From: an uncultured SAR86 cluster bacterium
GTDB lineage: Bacteria > Pseudomonadota > Gammaproteobacteria > Magnimaribacterales > D2472
NCBI GenBank assembly: GCA_902558395.1
Contig: CACEDS010000003.1
Span: forward strand, 220,920-284,919
DNA length: 64,000 nucleotides
Direction: 5' to 3'
Position 1 is the stretch's first letter; each line of letters begins with the position of its first letter. The notes beneath the pieces were generated by a model. It saw nothing but the letters and a program-made list of their open reading frames with translations, was not told where the DNA came from and made no database searches. Positions 34,183 to 43,350 of the stretch are shown here, one piece after another. The position numbers and the translations under genes are program-made.

Positions 34183-35956
34183 ATATTTCTCCTGAAGCAA
34201 AGGCATCTGGTCTTCTAAAATCTCCATATCCATAATATTTACCATCTTTAAACATAATTGTTTGAAGACATGTGGCTGGATCAATTACTTTAACTTTATA
34301 GTTAAGGTTTAAAAGTTGTTGCTTAATATTGTCGTTTAATGAAAATTCAATTTGAAGGATATCTGGCTGCCATTGATGATGAATCCTCTTAGATCTATTT
34401 GCTTCTTCAAGATTCATTTCAAAATCTATAATATTTAAAATTGATTGAAGTACTGCAGAAATTATTCTAGATCCTCCAGGGCTTCCAGTAGTGAAGAATA
34501 ATTCATCATCTCTCATTACAATTGTTGGTGTCATGGAGCTTAAAGGTCTTTTTCCTGACTGGATTTCATTGGCCTTAGCTCCAAGAAGACCAAATTGGTT
34601 AGGTATACCTGGTGCTGCTGAAAAATCATCCATTTCATTATTCATTAATATCCCAGTTCCATCTATAGTAACTCCCGAGCCAAAAGTTGAATTTAAAGTA
34701 TAGGTCGACGATACAACATTTCCATTCTTATCAGCCACTGAAAAATGAGTTGTTTCAATACTCTCATTATCCTCAAATGAGCCTGGTAATATTTTTGATG
34801 AAGGTGTTGATTTACCAATTTTAATTTTATTTTTAATACTTTTGGCATATTTTTTATTAGTTATTTCTAATATTGGAACATCAAAAAAATCTGGATCACC
34901 TAAATGCTTTGATCTATCAGCATATGCATATTTCATAACTTCAGCTAATAAGTTTATGTAGTCAGTAGTATTATGTCCTATTTGTTTAAGGTCATAATTC
35001 TCTAAAATATTAAGCATTTGAATTATGTGAACTCCTCCTGATGAGGGCGGACCCATAGTAATAATTTTATTGCTACGATAATCTGATATAAGAGGCTTTC
35101 GCCATTTTGGAGTATAGTTTTTTAGGTCATTTTCAGTAATCAAGCCACCATTTTTTTTCATTTCATCTGCAATTTTTTGTGCCACTTCACCTTTATAAAA
35201 TCCATCCTTACCTTGTACCGCAATAAGCTTCAAAGTATTAGCTAAATCCTTTTGTACAAGCTTGCTGCCTATAAAATTAGGATTATGTTTCATAAATATT
35301 CTATTAGTTGGCTCAAAATATGATAATTTTTCTTTATATTTTGATAGCATATCTCCCATATATGGTGTAACTTCAAAGCCATTTTCAGCATAGTAAATCG
35401 CATCTTCAAGCAACAATTCCCAGTCTAAGGACCCAAATTTTTGATGAACTTCCCAAAAACCGGCTACTGTTCCAGGAACCCCGCTTGCTAAATATCCAAA
35501 CGTAGATAATTTACTAGTATTAAAGGAACCATCTTCATTTAAATACATGTTAGTAAATGATTTTGCTGGTGCCATTTCTCTGTAATCTATGGAGTAGTTT
35601 TTATCAGTTATTGAATCATGCATGACCATAAATCCTCCGCCACCAATGTTTCCAGCTCTTGGTAGTACAACAGCTAATGTGAAACCAACTGCGATAGCAG
35701 CATCATATGCATTGCCGCCTTGGTTTAGTATTTTTTCGCCAACTTTGGTTGCAAGGAAGTGTTGCGTTGTAACCATTCCGTTTTTACTTTCTGCAATTTG
35801 TTTTTGAGCAGGAGTATATTTCGATGGATTGACCGTACCAATAGGTTGAAAATCTTTGGCATTTACATCTATGGTTAATGCAAACGTAAAAAAGCAGAAA
35901 ACAAGTATCGGTTTTATATGTTTATAACTTATTTTTAATTTAAGATAATTTGTCAT
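34175..35956 (-). CDS. ggt: Gamma-glutamyltransferase
   Basis: A 593-aa secreted enzyme with a signal peptide after a basic N terminus (about residues 1-34). Family motifs are NAYDAAIAVGFTLAVVLPRAGNIGGGGFM, the autoprocessing Thr in ESIETTHFSVAD that becomes the N-terminal nucleophile of the small subunit, NNEMDDF, and PLSSMTPTIV with TGSPGGSRI. It would hydrolyse or transfer gamma-glutamyl groups, for example from glutathione, in the periplasm. The upstream TATAAA lies 6 nt before the ATG, suggesting a leaderless mRNA. Confidence 0.95.
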   Translation of the reverse strand: MTNYLKLKISYKHIKPILVFCFFTFALTIDVNAKDFQPIGTVNPSKYTPAQKQIAESKNGMVTTQHFLATKVGEKILNQGGNAYDAAIAVGFTLAVVLPRAGNIGGGGFMVMHDSITDKNYSIDYREMAPAKSFTNMYLNEDGSFNTSKLSTFGYLASGVPGTVAGFWEVHQKFGSLDWELLLEDAIYYAENGFEVTPYMGDMLSKYKEKLSYFEPTNRIFMKHNPNFIGSKLVQKDLANTLKLIAVQGKDGFYKGEVAQKIADEMKKNGGLITENDLKNYTPKWRKPLISDYRSNKIITMGPPSSGGVHIIQMLNILENYDLKQIGHNTTDYINLLAEVMKYAYADRSKHLGDPDFFDVPILEITNKKYAKSIKNKIKIGKSTPSSKILPGSFEDNESIETTHFSVADKNGNVVSSTYTLNSTFGSGVTIDGTGILMNNEMDDFSAAPGIPNQFGLLGAKANEIQSGKRPLSSMTPTIVMRDDELFFTTGSPGGSRIISAVLQSILNIIDFEMNLEEANRSKRIHHQWQPDILQIEFSLNDNIKQQLLNLNYKVKVIDPATCLQTIMFKDGKYYGYGDFRRPDAFASGEIYD

Positions 35957-35962
35957 CTTTGT

Positions 35963-35968
35963 TTTATA
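35963..35968 (-). promoter_or_regulatory. -10 box (TATAAA) 6 nt before ggt
   Basis: On the minus strand TATAAA is followed by 6 nt and the ggt ATG, with no Shine-Dalgarno, suggesting leaderless transcription. Confidence 0.4.
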
Positions 35969-35979
35969 AATATACTAAT

Positions 35980-36006
35980 AAGAAGGTTTCGTTATAATAA
36001 CTTCTT
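35980..36006. repeat. Inverted repeat between ggt and the acyl-CoA synthetase gene
   Basis: AAGAAG and CTTCTT flank a 15-bp centre that contains a TATAAT (35993-35998) reading toward the synthetase gene. It could be an operator around that promoter, but the arms are short. Confidence 0.3.
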
Positions 36007-36032
36007 TCTAATTAATATATATAAAAATTATT

Positions 36033-37709
36033 ATGAAAGATTTATATCAAGAAATTCTAGATCAACATATAGCTCCAGGCCAAATGTTTGAAACTAAAGA
36101 CGTTGTTAACGAAAATGGAGTTACTTTTAAAGAGTACATCAATCTACCAGATAGTCTAAGAGGTTATCTAGATTTTGCATTAGCCCATGCAGAAAAAGAA
36201 TGTTTAATTTATGAGGATGAGAGATATACCTATAAAGAGGTTTTTGAAAAGAGTGCTCAAACTGGCAACGCATTAATCAAAGCTGGTATTAAAAAGGGCG
36301 ATAGAGTAGCTATATGCATGCAAAATAATCCGGAGTTTGTATACTCTTATTTTGGAATTGTTGGCATTGGAGCTGTATGTGTTCCTTTAAATTCATGGTG
36401 GGTTCCATCAGAAGTAATATATGGCTTAGAACATTCTGATGCCAAGCTATTAATAGCTGATTCCAAAAGGTTGCAAGGTTTAGAATCTTTACCGAATGTA
36501 AAAAAAATAGTTACTAGCTACACACCAGATTCTTCATTTACTTCTTTTAATGAATTTATATCTGAACATGATAAAACTTTTCCAGAAGTTGAGATTGGTA
36601 GAAATGATTATGCAACAATTTATTACACCTCAGGATCAACTGGAAAGCCTAAGGGTGTTTTGTCATCACAAAAAGCTGTTTTAGCAACTATGTTTAGTTG
36701 GGCATGCTTCTCGTCCGTAATGAATCAGGTTGAAGCTCAAAGTAACCCTGATGCAGCAGCTATAGTCAGCCCAGAATCTGTGATTTTACATTGCGTTCCT
36801 TTATTCCATGTTACTGGGAGTCATGCAGGATTATTAATGTCTGTTCTAGTTGGGAGAAAAATTGTCATGATGAAAAAATGGGATTCCGGACTAGCTCTAA
36901 AGTTAATTGAACAAGAAAAAGTAACAGATATTACCGGCGTTCCTACACAGACTTGGGAATTGCTTAATCATCCTGAAAGATTAAATTATGATTTATCATC
37001 TTTAAAAACTTTAGGTGCAGGCGGAGCTCCAAGACCTGCTGAGCATGTAAAACAGTTAGATGCTGAGTTTGAAGCAAGGCCAGCTATTGGTTATGGCTTA
37101 TCTGAAACTAATGCATTGGGTGCCTTGGGTGGTGGTGATGAATATGTAAATCATCCAAATTCAACTGGAAGAGTTGTTCCGCCTCTTACAGAAATCAAAA
37201 TAATTGATGAAGATTGGAATGAATTGCCCGAAGGAGAGGTTGGTGAAGTTGCCATTAAGTCACTTGGTAACATGATCGGTTATTGGAAAGATCCTGAAGC
37301 AACAAAGCAATGTATGAGTGATGATGGTTGGTTTAGATCAGGTGATCTTGGAAAATTTGATGGCCCTTTCCTCTATATATTAGATAGAGTTAAAGATATC
37401 GTTATTCGTGGCGGTGAAAATATCGCATGCCCAGAAGTTGAAGGAGCAATATATGAACATGATGATATTCTTGAAGCTTGCGTATTCGGAGTACCTGATG
37501 AAAGACTAGGAGAGATTCTTTGCGCAGCTATTTATTTAAGAGAAAATTCAAAACTATCAATTGATGAACTCCAGTCGTTCTTATCAACAAAACTAGCCGC
37601 TTTTAAAATACCAGTTAATATTAAATTTTATGAAAATAGCCTGCCTAGAGTTGGATCGGGTAAATTTGATAAACCAAACCTTAGAGAGCAGTTTTTAGAG
37701 AATATTTAA
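36033..37709 (+). CDS. AMP-dependent acyl-CoA synthetase/ligase
   Basis: A 558-aa class I adenylate-forming enzyme. It contains the AMP-binding P-loop YYTSGSTGKPKG (about residues 197-208), VTGSHAG, GYGLSETN, the DGWFRSGDLG motif (A7), RVKDIVIRGGENI (A8 hinge) and the C-terminal GKFDKPNLRE with the catalytic Lys. It would activate a fatty or other carboxylic acid to its CoA thioester in the cytoplasm. The substrate is not readable. It stands alone between ggt and phoB. Confidence 0.9.
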   Translation: MKDLYQEILDQHIAPGQMFETKDVVNENGVTFKEYINLPDSLRGYLDFALAHAEKECLIYEDERYTYKEVFEKSAQTGNALIKAGIKKGDRVAICMQNNPEFVYSYFGIVGIGAVCVPLNSWWVPSEVIYGLEHSDAKLLIADSKRLQGLESLPNVKKIVTSYTPDSSFTSFNEFISEHDKTFPEVEIGRNDYATIYYTSGSTGKPKGVLSSQKAVLATMFSWACFSSVMNQVEAQSNPDAAAIVSPESVILHCVPLFHVTGSHAGLLMSVLVGRKIVMMKKWDSGLALKLIEQEKVTDITGVPTQTWELLNHPERLNYDLSSLKTLGAGGAPRPAEHVKQLDAEFEARPAIGYGLSETNALGALGGGDEYVNHPNSTGRVVPPLTEIKIIDEDWNELPEGEVGEVAIKSLGNMIGYWKDPEATKQCMSDDGWFRSGDLGKFDGPFLYILDRVKDIVIRGGENIACPEVEGAIYEHDDILEACVFGVPDERLGEILCAAIYLRENSKLSIDELQSFLSTKLAAFKIPVNIKFYENSLPRVGSGKFDKPNLREQFLENI

Positions 37710-37775
37710 TTTAATACAAAATACTTTATCTTTTAAGAAAAAAGAGTATAAATAGAAAACAATTTAGGTTTATTT

Positions 37776-38468
37776 ATGTCGCAAAAAATATTACTTATAG
37801 AAGACGAGCCTGATATTAGAAAAACTCTTGAATACAATTTATCAAGAGAGGGCTTTGATGTTGCATGTGCCTCCTCACTTTCTGAGGGTAAAAACTATAT
37901 AAACGCTGATCAATTTTCTTTAATTTTGCTTGATCTGATGTTACCTGACGGCTCGGGGTTAGATTTATGCCGAGAGTTGAAATCAGATTCAGAAAAAAAG
38001 ACCACTCCAATAATCATACTTACTGCTAAAGATGATGAAGTTGATAAAGTTGTTGGTTTTGAATTGGGTGCTGATGACTATGTTACTAAGCCATTTAGTG
38101 TTAGAGAATTAATATTAAGAGTAAAAGCGGTTTTAAAAAGAGGTAATCAAAAATCAGCAAATCTTGAAGTACAAAGGCAATTTGGTGATTTAGTAATTGA
38201 TGTAGATTCTCATGAGGTATTTGTTGATAATGAATCTATTACATTAACAGCCTTAGAATTTAAACTTTTGCGCCAATTGGTTGATCGAAGGGGAAGGGTT
38301 CAATCAAGAGACCAATTATTATCTGATGTTTGGGGTTATAGCGCTGATGTAACAACCAGAACAGTTGATACTCATATTAAAAGACTCAGAGAAAAACTTG
38401 GAGTCATGGGTAAATATGTTCAAACTATCAGAGGTGTGGGTTACAAATTTTCAAGAACACCTGAGTAA
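37776..38468 (+). CDS. phoB: Phosphate regulon response regulator
   Basis: A 230-aa OmpR-type regulator. The receiver domain (1-120) has the acidic pocket (EDEPD), phospho-acceptor Asp in LLDLMLPDGSG and switch residues LGADDYVTKPF. The C-terminal winged helix (about 130-228) contains LTALEFKLLRQLVDRRGRV and TVDTHIKRLREKLG. It is 3 bp from phoR. Its identity as PhoB rather than another OmpR-type regulator rests on the LGADDYxTKPFS and RTVDxHIxRLRxKL patterns, the phoR partner and the surrounding phosphorus genes. No Pho box is visible upstream of phoB itself. Confidence 0.9.
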   Translation: MSQKILLIEDEPDIRKTLEYNLSREGFDVACASSLSEGKNYINADQFSLILLDLMLPDGSGLDLCRELKSDSEKKTTPIIILTAKDDEVDKVVGFELGADDYVTKPFSVRELILRVKAVLKRGNQKSANLEVQRQFGDLVIDVDSHEVFVDNESITLTALEFKLLRQLVDRRGRVQSRDQLLSDVWGYSADVTTRTVDTHIKRLREKLGVMGKYVQTIRGVGYKFSRTPE

Positions 38469-38471
38469 TTT

Positions 38472-40244
38472 ATGGGTATAAGAACCCGCATCTTTTTATT
38501 AATATTCTTATCGCTATCAATAAGCATTACTATTTCATATATTATTGCTGAGAGAGATTTAACAAATACATTTGAAGAACAAATCTTAGATCAATTGGAG
38601 AAACAAGCATCACTGCTAGTTGAATATATTGATGAAGTAGACTCGCTTCAAGAAAATAATAATGCTGATTCCATTGCTGATAGACTTGGAAATGCATCAA
38701 ACTCAAGAGTTACATTAATTTTAAATAATGGAAGGGTAATAGGTGATTCATATATTGATGAAAATCAAATCGACTTATTGGAAAATCATAGCGATAGAGA
38801 AGAATTTATTGAGGCACTGCAAACCGGTTTTGGTTGGTCCTCAAGATATAGCAGCTCTGTAAACCAACAACAGCTATATGTTGCAATTAGAGATAATAAC
38901 GAGATATCACCAAATGTCATAAGAATTGCTGTTCCCTATACATATCTTGATCAGGCAATAGAAAGTCTCGATTTATCAATTCTACTCGTTGCTATGGTAG
39001 CTTTATTGGTTGCAACTATAGCTAGTGGAGTTGCAGCAAATTATACCTATTCGAGTATAGCTGAATTAGCAAACGCAGCATCCAATCTTGCAAGTGGCTC
39101 ATTGAAGAAAAGTTCAATCAAAGCCTTACCCACTGAGAGGGTTGATGAGTTTGGTAACGTTGCAAGAAGTATTTCACAAATTTCAGAAGATCTAAAATCT
39201 CAAATTAATCTCTTAGCTAAACAAAGAGATCAGTTTGGTTTGGTTCTTGATGATCTTGGTGAAGGTATTATGGTTGCAGATAAAGCAGGTGAAGTTACAT
39301 ACTGTAATGAGCAATTTTTAGAAATTCTTTCAAAAGAAGATCTTGTTGGCAATCAAATAAAAGACATAGGTATTAAATCAATCCAAAGCTTGTACAAAAA
39401 AACTAAAAGAACAAAATCTGCAGATATTGAATTTGAAATTGAGAACAATGATAGAACAACTAAATGGATTCTAGCTTCGATGAATCAATCAAAAACAACT
39501 AAAGAGTTTATTTTAGTGATACATGATATAACCCAGTTAAGACAATTAAGTTCAATGAGGCGAGATTTCATATCAAACGTTTCCCATGAGCTTAGAACTC
39601 CAGTGAGTGTTATAAGAGCCAATTCAGAAACTTTGCTTCAAGGAGCGTTAGACGATAAAAAACAAGCAAAAGTTTTTTCTAAAGCTATATTACATAACTC
39701 TGAAAGATTATCAGAAATGGTTTCAGACTTGCTAGATCTTTCAAGAATTGAGCACGGCGAGCTAAAATTAATTATTGAGGAAACTGATTTAAAAGAATCT
39801 ATTGATCAAGTAATTGATTCTCTTAAACACCTTGGTAAGAAGAAAAATATTTCTATTAAATGTAATTGTCCAAAAAAACCTCAATTAGTTCTTGCTGATA
39901 AAAAAGCTTTAGAGCGTATTCTTACAAATTTAATAGATAATGCTTTTAAATACAGTGAAGAAAATTCAGTAATTGAAATATCAACCAAAACTCAGAAAAA
40001 AGATGATAATGTTGTTGTAACAATAACGGATAGTGGAAAAGGCATTTCAGATGAGGATAAGCCTTTGATATTTGATAGATTCTTTAGAACGGCTGAAGCA
40101 AGAGCATCTGAAAAAAAAGGAAGCGGATTGGGTTTAGCAATTGTGAAGAATCTTGCTAATAGTCTTAATGGTGACGTAGGTGTAAGGAATGCTCCACACA
40201 AAGGCTCAGAATTTTGGTTTTCACTACCAGTTTCAAAGATGTAA
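38472..40244 (+). CDS. phoR: Phosphate regulon sensor histidine kinase
   Basis: A 590-aa membrane kinase. Two membrane segments (about 7-27 and 167-187) bound a periplasmic domain of about 140 aa, longer than in E. coli PhoR and more like the Bacillus or alphaproteobacterial layout. HAMP-like and PAS regions follow (VADKAGEVTYCNEQF), then the H box FISNVSHELRTPV, N box LTNLIDNAFKYS, G1 box TDSGKGIS and G2 box GSGLGLAIVKNLA. The stop codon is embedded in the first Pho-box half-site for the downstream lipoprotein gene. Pst/PhoU genes are not in the window. Confidence 0.88.
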   Translation: MGIRTRIFLLIFLSLSISITISYIIAERDLTNTFEEQILDQLEKQASLLVEYIDEVDSLQENNNADSIADRLGNASNSRVTLILNNGRVIGDSYIDENQIDLLENHSDREEFIEALQTGFGWSSRYSSSVNQQQLYVAIRDNNEISPNVIRIAVPYTYLDQAIESLDLSILLVAMVALLVATIASGVAANYTYSSIAELANAASNLASGSLKKSSIKALPTERVDEFGNVARSISQISEDLKSQINLLAKQRDQFGLVLDDLGEGIMVADKAGEVTYCNEQFLEILSKEDLVGNQIKDIGIKSIQSLYKKTKRTKSADIEFEIENNDRTTKWILASMNQSKTTKEFILVIHDITQLRQLSSMRRDFISNVSHELRTPVSVIRANSETLLQGALDDKKQAKVFSKAILHNSERLSEMVSDLLDLSRIEHGELKLIIEETDLKESIDQVIDSLKHLGKKKNISIKCNCPKKPQLVLADKKALERILTNLIDNAFKYSEENSVIEISTKTQKKDDNVVVTITDSGKGISDEDKPLIFDRFFRTAEARASEKKGSGLGLAIVKNLANSLNGDVGVRNAPHKGSEFWFSLPVSKM

Positions 40245-40257
40245 CAAAACCTCAACT
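40240..40257 (+). promoter_or_regulatory. Candidate Pho box upstream of the lipoprotein-TBDT operon
   Basis: TGTAACA-AAAC-CTCAACT has the 7+4+7 layout of a Pho box and overlaps the phoR stop. A TAAATT -10 candidate follows 11 bp later (40269-40274). Further TGTTAC and ATTAAC half-site-like elements occur downstream. The second half-site is imperfect, so confidence is moderate. Confidence 0.5.
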
Positions 40258-40357
40258 TACTGTTACAGTAAATTAGCATTAATTAACATTTTCTCCTTAT
40301 TAACTTTTCAATAGTTGGTTTAAATATATGCATATTTTTCTTGGAGGAGAATAATTT

Positions 40358-43312
40358 ATGTTCACTAAATCAATTAAAAATTCATTTTTTTTAACATCTA
40401 TATTTTTGCTTGCCGCATGTGGTGGTGGAGGAGATACATCTATAGCATCACCTGGAGAGTTGGGTCCTTTATCAGATCCATCTGGAGGTGGTGGTAGCAC
40501 CGGTGGTTCAAACAGTAATGTACTTACAGGTTCATGCCCTGATTCTGAATTTATACAAGTAGGTTCACCTGTTGCGGGTAACAACGTATGTGCAATTCAA
40601 GGCCCAATAACTGGTGAATTAACATTAACAGATGATGTTATGTATAGAATGCTTGGCAAAGTTGATATTGGTATTGATATGGGAGGTGATGGCACCAAAG
40701 CTGGTGGAGCATCTGGAACATTAATTATTCCAGCTGGAGTTGTAATAATGGGTAGAACATCAAATGATTATTTAGTTGTTAATAGAGGATCAAAAATTAT
40801 TGCTAACGGTACTCGTTCAGCTCCAATTAGATTTACTCATAATACTGCTATAGAAGGCACAGTTAGTGAAAATGAAAGAGGTTTATGGGGCGGTATTGTA
40901 ATTCTTGGAAAAGCTCCAATTAACAAGTGTTCAAATGACGTAAGAGGAACAGCTGCTTGTGAGAGAGTTGTTGAAGGCTCTGATGCTTTAATGGGTGGAG
41001 CCACACCAGACGATGATTCTGGAAAATTAAATTTTGTCAGAGTTGAATATGCTGGATATGAAATTTTTCCAGGGAATGAACTTAATGGTATTACATTTGG
41101 AGCTGTAGGATCTGGAACTGAAGTTGATTATGTACAAGTTCATAATAATCAAGACGACTGCGTTGAGTTCTTTGGAGGGACAGTCAATGTAAAACATTTA
41201 ATCTGTACAGGTGCAGGTGATGACAACTTAGATATTGACTGGGGTTACCAAGGTAAAATGCAATTTGTTGTTGTTAAGCAATCAAGTGGTGTAGGTGATC
41301 ACATAGTAGAATCAGATAACACTAATTCAGATTCCTCAGTAGGCTATTTAACAGAACCTAGATCAAGACCAATGGTAGCAAACTTTACTTTTATTTCTCA
41401 GGGATTAGACGAACCATTAAAGTACAAAGAAGGTGTTTCTGGAATATACATTAACGGTGTTGTTGTAAATGTTAATTCTCAAAATTTAATTGAGGCAACT
41501 AATTTAGAAACTGTTCAAGATGGTGCCCTTACTCCTAAAATTCAGCATCACAGCATCTTTATGGATTCTGCTGGAGACACATCTCCATTTAAATACTCAG
41601 AACCAGATAGTGAAACAGCTGCTGTTACGGTTGAAGAATTAGAAGCATCTCTTTCATCTAGAGCTACTGATCTTGTGTTAGATACAAATACTTTAGTATC
41701 TGGAATGTTTTTAGGTGATGCAGAGTCAGCTGTTGTTTCTGCTTTTAATGGTGATAAAGTTCAAGGTATGTGTGCAGTAGGTCCACATGCTGCTGGAACA
41801 ACAACCGATCTATGTCCAACATATAGTTCAAAAGAAGGAAGATACATTGTTGATACATGGTTCTCGGCAACTGATTACATTGGAGCTTTTTCTCCAGGAT
41901 CAGATCTTGAAAATAACTGGGCATCAGGCTGGACCATTGGTTTATTTGAAGCACCTGAATGTCCTGAAGGTACCCTGGAGTCAGAAGTTCTATTAGGTAA
42001 AAAAGTATGTAGTTTATCTGGAGAAGTTACATCAGATTTAACTCTTGTAGCTGGAAACTACTATAAATTAGATGGAAAAGTTGCAATTGGAAAAGATATG
42101 GGTGCAGATGGAACAAAATCCGACGGTGTTAGTGCTAAATTAACAATCGAACCAGGTGTGACAGTTTTTGGTGAATCAGGAAATGACTATTTAGTAGTTA
42201 TGAGAGGATCAGATATTCATGCTGTTGGAACTTCTTCGGCTCCAATTATTATGACTGGTCGTCAAGATATTCTTGGAGAAGCAGATATAGTTAACACAAG
42301 AGGTTTATGGGGTGGATTGGTAATATTAGGTCAAGCGCCTATAAACAAATGTTCATTCTCAACTCAAGGCTCAGCTACATCAGCTGGTACAAGAGTTGAT
42401 CCATGTGAAAAAGAAGTTGAAGGTTCAGCTGGCGATACTATGGGTGGCGAACTCCCAAATGACAGTAGTGGATCACTAAAATATGTCAGGGTTCAATATG
42501 CTGGATACGAAGTATTTCCAGGAAATGAGCTTAATGGAATTACATTTGGTGGAGTCGGTAATGGCACAGTTGTTGATTACATCCAAGTTCATAACAACCA
42601 AGATGATTGTGTTGAGTTCTTTGGTGGTACAGTTGATGTGAAACATTTAATTTGTACAGGTGCCGGAGATGATAATCTCGATATTGACTGGGGTTATCAA
42701 GGAAGAATGCAATATGTGCTTGTTCAACAATCAAATGGAGTAGGTGATCATGTTGTTGAATCAGATAACACTAATGCAGATGCAGCAGTTGCATATTTAA
42801 CTGAGCCAAGGTCTAACCCTATTGTTGCAAACTTCACTTTCTTAAGTAGTGGTAAAGATGAAATCTTTAAATTAAAAGAAGGTGTGTCTGGTCAATACTA
42901 TAATGGCGTGGCTGTTGTTAAAGATGATTCTACAAACTGTATAGAAACTACTTTTGCTGAAACTGCTCAAGACGGTGCAGTTACTCCTCATTTTTCAATG
43001 AACTCTGTTGCTATGCAGTGTAACGGTTTTATTAAAACTGATGGCCTTGCTACTGTAGCTCAAATAGAATCAATTGTTAGAGAGGGCACCAATAATCTTT
43101 ACGGCGCCAACTCTGGTGGAGGTACATATGTTAATACACTAAGTGGTCCCGTAAATGGTTCAGCAGAAACTGCTGCTACTGTTACTGCGATTCCTATTAC
43201 TTATAATGCAGATGGTTTCTTTGACACGACTGATTACATTGGTGCTGTTAAAGGAGCAACTGATACGTGGTATAAGAACTGGACAATCTCTGGAACTATA
43301 GACGTCCAATAA
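40358..43312 (+). CDS. Large lipoprotein with two homologous beta-helix-like halves
   Basis: A 984-aa protein with a lipoprotein signal (FLLAACGGGGD) and a Gly/Ser linker. Two copies of about 450 aa follow, starting at CPDSEF (about residue 60) and CPEGTL (about 535). They share WGGIVILGKAPINKCS / WGGLVILGQAPINKCS, NNQDDCVEFFGGT and TGAGDDNLDIDWGYQG. The repeating short strands suggest right-handed beta-helices with paired Cys. A strong Shine-Dalgarno (GGAGGAG) precedes the ATG. It is followed by a TBDT gene, suggesting a surface partner of that receptor. The phoBR and Pho-box context suggests a phosphorus-containing ligand. The biochemical function is unknown. Confidence 0.85.
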   Translation: MFTKSIKNSFFLTSIFLLAACGGGGDTSIASPGELGPLSDPSGGGGSTGGSNSNVLTGSCPDSEFIQVGSPVAGNNVCAIQGPITGELTLTDDVMYRMLGKVDIGIDMGGDGTKAGGASGTLIIPAGVVIMGRTSNDYLVVNRGSKIIANGTRSAPIRFTHNTAIEGTVSENERGLWGGIVILGKAPINKCSNDVRGTAACERVVEGSDALMGGATPDDDSGKLNFVRVEYAGYEIFPGNELNGITFGAVGSGTEVDYVQVHNNQDDCVEFFGGTVNVKHLICTGAGDDNLDIDWGYQGKMQFVVVKQSSGVGDHIVESDNTNSDSSVGYLTEPRSRPMVANFTFISQGLDEPLKYKEGVSGIYINGVVVNVNSQNLIEATNLETVQDGALTPKIQHHSIFMDSAGDTSPFKYSEPDSETAAVTVEELEASLSSRATDLVLDTNTLVSGMFLGDAESAVVSAFNGDKVQGMCAVGPHAAGTTTDLCPTYSSKEGRYIVDTWFSATDYIGAFSPGSDLENNWASGWTIGLFEAPECPEGTLESEVLLGKKVCSLSGEVTSDLTLVAGNYYKLDGKVAIGKDMGADGTKSDGVSAKLTIEPGVTVFGESGNDYLVVMRGSDIHAVGTSSAPIIMTGRQDILGEADIVNTRGLWGGLVILGQAPINKCSFSTQGSATSAGTRVDPCEKEVEGSAGDTMGGELPNDSSGSLKYVRVQYAGYEVFPGNELNGITFGGVGNGTVVDYIQVHNNQDDCVEFFGGTVDVKHLICTGAGDDNLDIDWGYQGRMQYVLVQQSNGVGDHVVESDNTNADAAVAYLTEPRSNPIVANFTFLSSGKDEIFKLKEGVSGQYYNGVAVVKDDSTNCIETTFAETAQDGAVTPHFSMNSVAMQCNGFIKTDGLATVAQIESIVREGTNNLYGANSGGGTYVNTLSGPVNGSAETAATVTAIPITYNADGFFDTTDYIGAVKGATDTWYKNWTISGTIDVQ
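40535..41930 (+). repeat. Intragenic homologous half, copy 1
   Basis: This encodes the first beta-helix-like half of the lipoprotein. Protein identity to copy 2 is high in the core (NELNGITFG, NNQDDCVEFFGGT, DNLDIDWGYQG), while DNA identity is clearly partial, so the duplication is old. Confidence 0.8.
41960..43312 (+). repeat. Intragenic homologous half, copy 2
   Basis: This encodes the second half, which begins at CPEGTL and has a diverged C-terminal third. It lacks any lipobox, as expected for an internal copy. Confidence 0.8.
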
Positions 43313-43350
43313 ATAAGAGTGATAACAAATAAATTTTATTGGAGAAACAA

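Noticed and set aside
34096-34284. 62-aa ORF from the track overlapping the end of ggt
   Set aside because: The first two-thirds is ggt sequence in another frame. Only the last 28 codons, starting after a strong Shine-Dalgarno at 34182, are supported, and these are listed separately.
37710-37775. Possible Pho box upstream of phoB
   Set aside because: I looked for TGTNA-type direct repeats at 11-bp spacing and found none. Autoregulation of phoBR is not supported by this sequence.
40300-40584. 94-aa minus-strand ORF over the lipoprotein start
   Set aside because: It is antisense to the Gly/Ser-rich linker of a clear lipoprotein gene, and its Pro-rich composition is the mirror of GGT/GGA codons. 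No ribosome-binding site or homology pattern was seen.
40358-43312. Lipoprotein as a pectate-lyase-like enzyme or adhesin
   Set aside because: The repeated short strands suggest a beta-helix, but no catalytic motif of polysaccharide lyases was recognised, and the neighbours do not point to pectin or alginate use.
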